Positions 60,356-64,000 of a DNA stretch of 64,000 bases are shown in pieces (within the stretch, counting starts at the first letter, position 1; each line of letters opens with the position of its first letter). Under the pieces are notes generated by a model. That model was not told the origin of the DNA and did no database searches. It saw only the letters and a program-made list of their open reading frames with translations. The stretch comes from Antitrichia curtipendula (taxonomy: Eukaryota > Streptophyta > Bryopsida > Hypnales > Leucodontaceae). The stretch is taken from assembly GCA_951230915.1 (NCBI GenBank), contig OX579633.1, positions 27,314,574 to 27,378,573 of the forward strand. Reading direction: 5' to 3'. Both the position numbers and the translations under genes were made by a program.

Positions 60356-61125
60356 TTTCTTGACATTCCTATCTGCATTTGAACTTCGCCACTGTCTTGG
60401 AAACATTCCAATTTACCGAATATCATGACAATTGTTGTTGTAATGTACAGTGCAGTACATTCCTTCAGTTCCAAGACTAGTCCACGTTATTGTGGTTACA
60501 TGATGGAATCCGGTCCCCAGTCAATCGCTGCAAGTCGATCGAAGGTCCGTCTCGCAAACTCCAAGAGCTGCAATCAATAGCGCCACTTTAGTTGAATGCC
60601 ATTGTTATGAACTGTACATCATCACAACAATCTCTCTATCTCTCTCCTTGAATTGGAATCTCGTAGCGCAAGCCATTTCCATCACGTACTTCGATTCATG
60701 GTTGACCAGTCAAAGCCAAGTCTGCTTCTTGACCAGAAATTAATGCATCAAACTTCTTGTCTTTCACTTAACAAGTGCTTAATAGGATGTATACAGATTC
60801 GGTTGAAGCACTGAAGCCATACTGTATAGGCTCAGTATTCTTCAGATCTCTGATCGAGCAGCTTTGCTGGTAATGATCGAGATCTCTTCCCCTGAATCGA
60901 AGCTCTTGAATGTCGAGTTATTGGCATGAAGTGAGCTTCAATCAATCGATGCAAACAAGATTCTTGTTGCTTTGATCATTTCCAGGCTACCATTTTTTCA
61001 ATCTTTTCTAGAGCAAGGACGTCACTGTTCAAACTCTGTCAATCATCTCCGAGCTGGAGGTACAGTACAATATGAAGTTGCCAAGAGAGACGAGTACACG
61101 ACAAGCTTGATCTGCACCACCTCGG
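60356..61125. other. Upstream region of the GT14-like gene
   Basis: No gene recognised. It is somewhat richer in GC and in CTCTATCTCTCTC-type pyrimidine tracts (60635-60655), as often seen in plant promoters and leaders. Confidence 0.35.
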
Positions 61126-61134
61126 ACATCATAT

Positions 61135-61170
61135 TCATTATTTTGAGAGATTGGGAACCTCTCAAAATAA
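61135..61170. repeat. Perfect short hairpin
   Basis: CATTATTTTGAGAG and CTCTCAAAATAATG, 14-bp perfect arms with an 8-base spacer. Could act as a transcription-linked hairpin or be the edge of an inserted element. Confidence 0.6.
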
Positions 61171-61189
61171 TGCGTGTTTTTGAGGTGAC

Positions 61190-61345
61190 CTAAATATTCA
61201 GCTTGATTCAAGCTGAATTTGTCCAAATTCAGCTCGATTTGAGCTGAAATGCGTAAATTTAGGTCAAATTGAGCTAAATTTGCACAAATTCAAGTCGAAT
61301 GGAGCTGAATTTGGGCAAATTCAGCTTGAATCAAGCTGAATTTGC
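61190..61345. repeat. AATTCAGCTTGAATC palindromic tandem array
   Basis: Six or more alternating copies of AGCT(T/C)GA.T..AGCTGAA(T/A)TTG, each itself partly palindromic, lie 75-230 bp before the start codon of the GT14-like gene. Copies of ATATTCATTAT.TTG.GAGATT.CCA flank the array region at about 61131 and 61366. Confidence 0.7.
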
Positions 61346-61419
61346 CAAAAAAAAAAAATAATGTCCATATTCATTATATTGGGAGATTTCCAGGATTTTG
61401 AGGAGGCTCCTCCTCCGGA

Positions 61420-64000
61420 ATGATTTTCTTTCTGAAGACTCAGGTGGCCTTCCTCCGAGGTCGCATCACTGGAACTCTTCTTGTGCTCACTGTCGTCATC
61501 CTCTTCAAGTTCTTGCTCGATTTGACACAACCGAGTTTCATTCCAACCGACCTCCAAACCGGGCTTCCTGAAACCGACCTCAATTTAACATCAGTACACC
61601 CTCAGGAGGGACTTGTGCCGGTTTGGAATCACACAGGCTGTGAAGCAGCTTGCAAGAACGCAAACACCACTCAAGCGGCTACAATTCCAAACTCCTACCT
61701 CCCCTGCAAAGACTATGTGAGACCGGGAACCAGCACATTCGCGTTACAAAACATCTCCAGGTAACGTCAATTCGGGACCCATTCAATTCCTTTAGATTCA
61801 AGGTACCTAGAATTCCAGCTGCACTATTATTTTTCCACTTACAGTAGCCTCCATTTTCCATTAGATTTGCGGTATAATTCCCTTCATTTTTGCGCCAATT
61901 TTCCATTAACAGGACCTTGCTGTCCCGATCGATCAATGCAAATTGGGGACATGAGTGTGGAGTAGAATTTCAGGCTCTATTTGTATCTGGAGGTTGTAAA
62001 ATTCCATAGTTGCATAATGGAATTAGGTCCATGAAATTTTTGGGTATCTCGTGCACTAGAAGAAACATCCTCCATGAGGGTTCCTGTGCACACTCAATTC
62101 ATGGGATACATGTCGATTTCATCCACACCCTTACAGTGCTCCCCTCAGCTAAGATTTCCACCCAAATCAGTTCCGTTATTTTTATTTTTATTTTTCTGAG
62201 AGTGGTTTCCTGTCGCCGTTTCTTTCAGGTATTTTAAGACTTCGGTGGTGGACTCGGAGCTCCTCCACGCAGCCCAAGATGCATCAACCTAGCCTCTCCC
62301 CGGCGGCCCTCCCAAGGTGGCGTTTCTGTTCATCATACGGCAGAAGATTCCGCTGGCGTGCATGTGGGAGCGGTTCTTTGCCGCGGTGGACGCTGAGAAA
62401 TTCACCATTTAATTACACACATGCGAGCTGGTGGGTGGACTCGTTTCCCGAAAGCTCGGTGTTTTACAACAAGTCCGTGGCGACGAAAGCGGTGCAGCGG
62501 TTCGACGTGAGCTTGGTGGATGCGGTGCGGCGGTTGTTGGCGTTTGCGTTGCTGGATGTGGAGAGAGCGAACTTGTGGTTCGTGTTCGTGTCGGAGGCGT
62601 GCGTGCCCGTGAGGAGCTTCGGGTTTGTGTATCAGTATTTCATGAGCTCGTCCACCAGTTTTGTGGAAGCGTTTTCCCCGGCTACAAGGTAAGGGATGCG
62701 CACCAATAATCGTCACCAATTACAACTGAGCACTGTTAATATTATTGAACATTTTTGTCGGATCTTGTTGGCAAATGAGAGAAGATTTCAACGCACTATC
62801 ACATGCATTCTTGGGACATCATATGAATAAGTTATGAGTTTTCAAAGTATCGACTGTTGAAAGTGAAACATGTGAAATTGAAAGTGAAACATTTGTTACA
62901 ATGTCTTGTTGGGGCCTATCATTTTCGAGATTTCAATTCTTATATTTAGTAGAATTGTAACATGTAGATGGATATTTAGGAATTATAGTAGCATTCTAAG
63001 ATTGTAACATAGAGATTTTTATATAATAATCAAACAAAAGATTGTACAACTAAAGATCATAATTATGAAAAGAGACATACAAAAGTGATACATATCTATC
63101 TACATTATAGAGATAATTCCATTTTGCCGCTTGTTTGGATCTTAAATGTGTAATTAATATCTAAATTTTTGTGATGCTTTTTGGTCCAATGAAGGAGTGG
63201 TGTTGATTATGGATGTGCATACTTTATGTCTCCCATAACATTGTAGACTAGTTGTAGAAGGGTCCCTTGTTACTTGAAGATATATCTTACTAGTATTTGG
63301 AAGAGAGTGTTCTCTTAGAGAGTGAGGTGCTCTAACTTTCCTTAGTTTAGACAAAGGATGATTCCTTGCTTTGAGCCTATATTTTCAAGGCTTCAGCAAT
63401 GTTATCAAGGTCCATCCATGTAAGTTGGTATTCAGTGCTATGATCTATTCCTACTACAATCAATTTTGTTAAATTGGTGAAATTTGGTACTAACTTTGGG
63501 GGTAGCATTCATTTTGAATTGTAAACCCATATAGTAAGTCCTAGTTTCTTGAGAGTTTTGTGCTCTTGAGTGTCACACAATTTTTGTAGTTGAAAATTGT
63601 GCCAATTGGACAAAATTGATGATTTCTGTTTCATTCCATTTTTTTAAATGCTGAAGTTTAGGAGATGTAAAAGCTTGAGAATTATTATAAAGCTAAGCTG
63701 TTTCAGTGATTGTTAAAAAGGACCGAGTCTGTCAAATTTTTGATGGATCCAACGTCTTCTGTTCAATCCAGACCTATGTATGAACGTGCCAGTGGAGAGT
63801 AAATTAAACTAAACAATTGCTTTGAAACTTGGGCTGGGCATAGTGTGTGTTGATTATTTGATAATCGAATCTTTCGGCAATGCACAGATTTAAGAGATGG
63901 CAGACGGAGCCTGTGTTCCAGATCGAGCAGCTTCGACAGGGCGAGCTCTGGATGTCCATGCACCGTCGCCATGCAGGCATGGTGGTGGGTGATGTCACAT
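61420..64000 (+). pseudogene. GT14 (core-2/I-branching-like) glycosyltransferase, disrupted, runs off window
   Basis: Plant GT14 proteins are Golgi type II membrane glycosyltransferases; some act as glucuronosyltransferases on arabinogalactan, most are uncharacterised. Exon 1 (61420-61760) encodes a short cytosolic tail, a signal anchor at about residues 16-37 (TGTLLVLTVVILFKFLL) and a stem with N-glycosylation sites. Exon 2 (about 62230-62688) has family-typical pieces: SELLHAAQDAS, KVAFLFIIRQKIPLACMWER, FPESSVFYNKSVATKAVQRF, LVDAVRRLLAFALLDV and FVFVSEACVPVRSF. Exon 3 starts at 63888 (RFKRWQTEPVFQIEQLRQGE) and is cut by the window end. Within exon 2 there is an in-frame TAG at 62290-62292 between AAQDAST and PLPGGPPKV. 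At 62410-62413 the four bases TAAT interrupt FTI|YTHASWW and shift the frame. Both breaks lie in otherwise conserved sequence and the exon phases still fit. This suggests a recent pseudogene, or sequence errors. Confidence 0.75.
62689..63887 (+). other. Intron 2 of the GT14-like gene
   Basis: Bounded by ACAAG|GTAAGG and TGCACAG|ATTTAA. AT-rich with no inserted gene seen. Confidence 0.6.

Overview
This is nuclear DNA from a land plant, about 64 kb. The genes have GT-AG introns, chloroplast and cell-wall functions, and codon and motif patterns that match plant families. The intergenic DNA is AT-rich and packed with small inverted-repeat transposons. A possible decayed RIB43A-like (ciliary) gene near 55.8 kb would fit a seedless plant with swimming sperm (moss, lycophyte or fern), but that is weak evidence and I cannot name the species.

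Layout. 1-16.6 kb: no convincing host gene, only repeats and several families of terminal-inverted-repeat (TIR) elements. These include a 1.8 kb PIF/Harbinger-like element with a TAA target duplication, and nested insertions. 16.8-17.9 kb: a promoter with a TATA box and a probable small two-exon gene for an organelle-targeted protein. 18.6-19.9 kb: an uninterrupted HAL2-type 3'(2'),5'-bisphosphate (PAP) phosphatase. 21.0-22.1 kb, minus strand: a two-exon small membrane protein. 25.9-34.2 kb, minus strand: a complete 15-exon TIC110 gene (1,019 aa by my splice model), whose first exon/intron junction is duplicated in tandem. 36.0-37.8 kb: a HAD-like phosphatase with a 5' leader intron, followed by a 157-bp CT microsatellite. 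41.7-43.2 kb, minus strand: a DeSI/PPPDE-type peptidase whose first coding exon is only 9 nt. 49.2-52.9 kb: a complete five-exon IRX10-type GT47 xylan synthase. 55.8-56.5 kb: possible remnants of a coiled-coil ciliary gene. 61.4 kb to the end: a GT14 (core-2/I-branching-like) glycosyltransferase with an in-frame stop and a frameshift; it runs off the window.

The genes are ordinary housekeeping and cell-wall genes that do not form a pathway or operon: chloroplast protein import (TIC110), PAP removal (HAL2-like), xylan synthesis (IRX10) and possibly wall or Golgi glycosylation (GT14). The most unusual material is in the repeats. At least five elements are bounded by TTAA and by CCCCTAAA...TTTAGGGG termini, and a second group by TTAA and CCCTTAAACG. 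This architecture resembles piggyBac-type elements, which are not commonly described from land plants. No transposase is visible in the window, so their mobilising enzyme is unknown.

Exon boundaries were placed by eye using splice consensus, reading-frame continuity and remembered family conservation. No alignment or search was run.
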